Of a stretch of DNA of 22,127 nucleotides, positions 21,952 through 22,127 are shown piece by piece; position 1 is the stretch's first letter, and every line of letters starts with the position of its first letter. The translations under genes and the position numbers were made by a program. The notes below the pieces were generated by a model, which had not been told where the DNA came from, did no database searches, and saw nothing but the letters and a program-made list of their open reading frames with translations. Source of the stretch: DASVXQ01 sp046727955 (GTDB lineage Bacteria; Actinomycetota; CALGFH01); contig JBKPDO010000075.1 of assembly GCA_046727955.1 (NCBI GenBank), positions 1 through 22,127 of the forward strand, read 5' to 3'.

Positions 21952-22127
21952 ATGGCAGATGAGATCCAGCCTGACAAGGAAACCTACGACCGCCTGATCG
22001 CGGCCGGGGAGTCGGAGCGCGTCGCCCGGGCCAAGGCGAAGTCGGTGGCGGCACGCAAGGCGCGCGGGCCGAACCGCACCTCGCTGCAGCAGGCCGCCGC
22101 CGCGCCCGCCGCCGCGCAGCCAGCGGC
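21952..22127 (+). CDS. Unassigned subunit of the cytochrome b operon, N-terminal part
   Basis: An ATG at 21952, 33 bp after cytochrome b and behind GGAGGAAGG, opens 58 residues to the window edge. The start reads MADEIQPDKETYDRLIAAGES and continues with a basic, alanine-rich helix (ERVARAKAKSVAARKARG). An Ala/Pro-rich linker follows (QQAAAAPAAAQPA). No catalytic motif is visible yet. By position it may be the subunit IV-like, Rieske or cytochrome c component with a cytoplasmic extension, but the sequence seen cannot decide. Confidence 0.6.
   Translation, partial: MADEIQPDKETYDRLIAAGESERVARAKAKSVAARKARGPNRTSLQQAAAAPAAAQPA

Overview
The window is about 22.1 kb of high-GC bacterial DNA. It most likely comes from an actinomycete (Actinomycetota). 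The evidence is frequent GTG starts with purine-rich ribosome-binding sites, 4-bp stop/start overlaps, an actinobacterial/Gram-positive LexA box, a System II (ResB/CcsB) cytochrome c maturation operon, PucR-type and DUF2510-like proteins, and a polyamine transporter linked to an aminobutyraldehyde dehydrogenase. No rRNA, tRNA or CRISPR was seen. The cytochrome b is of the short b6 type rather than the long QcrB usual in many actinomycetes, so the exact lineage is uncertain.

Region 1 (1-2,270, minus strand) is the edge of a conjugative or integrative element. It holds a polytopic TrbL/VirB6-like membrane protein, a single-pass conjugal-transfer-type protein and the start of a lytic transglycosylase, arranged as a coupled operon. 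Its promoter region carries one perfect and one near-perfect LexA (SOS) box. Upstream lie a degenerate but open IS1595-type transposase (2,410-3,498) and signal peptidase I (3,546-4,232). Facing away is a small membrane protein with WWDG motifs (4,375-4,824).

Region 2 (4,992-11,047, plus strand) is a polyamine uptake and catabolism cluster. It starts with a PucR regulator remnant that looks internally deleted, followed by potA-potD-potB-potC and a gamma-aminobutyraldehyde dehydrogenase. The transporter would import putrescine or spermidine, and the dehydrogenase would oxidise the aldehyde made from putrescine to GABA. A perfect hairpin separates the transporter genes from the dehydrogenase.

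Region 3 (11,048-14,467) is decaying DNA. It contains an LRPF-motif membrane protein joined out of frame to Sel1-like repeats, and a frameshifted PH-like protein. It also contains the debris of a second pot operon: the last codons of a potA, an intact second potD, and the first codons of a potB, with stop codons inside both fragments. The second PotD has survived while its partners were lost.

Region 4 (14,468-20,050, minus strand) holds the cytochrome c maturation genes in transcription order: TlpA/ResA-like thioredoxin, CcdA, ResB, CcsB. They are followed by an unusual membrane protein with a receiver-like domain and a long Pro/Thr repeat tail. Region 5 (20,323-22,127, plus strand) is divergent from them. 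It encodes a small two-helix membrane protein, a 2[4Fe-4S] ferredoxin, a b6-type cytochrome b with a Cys at the heme-ci attachment position, and the start of another subunit. Regions 4 and 5 together look like a respiratory module, in which a b6f-like menaquinol reductase is encoded beside the machinery that attaches heme c. The linked ferredoxin is the most interesting part of it.
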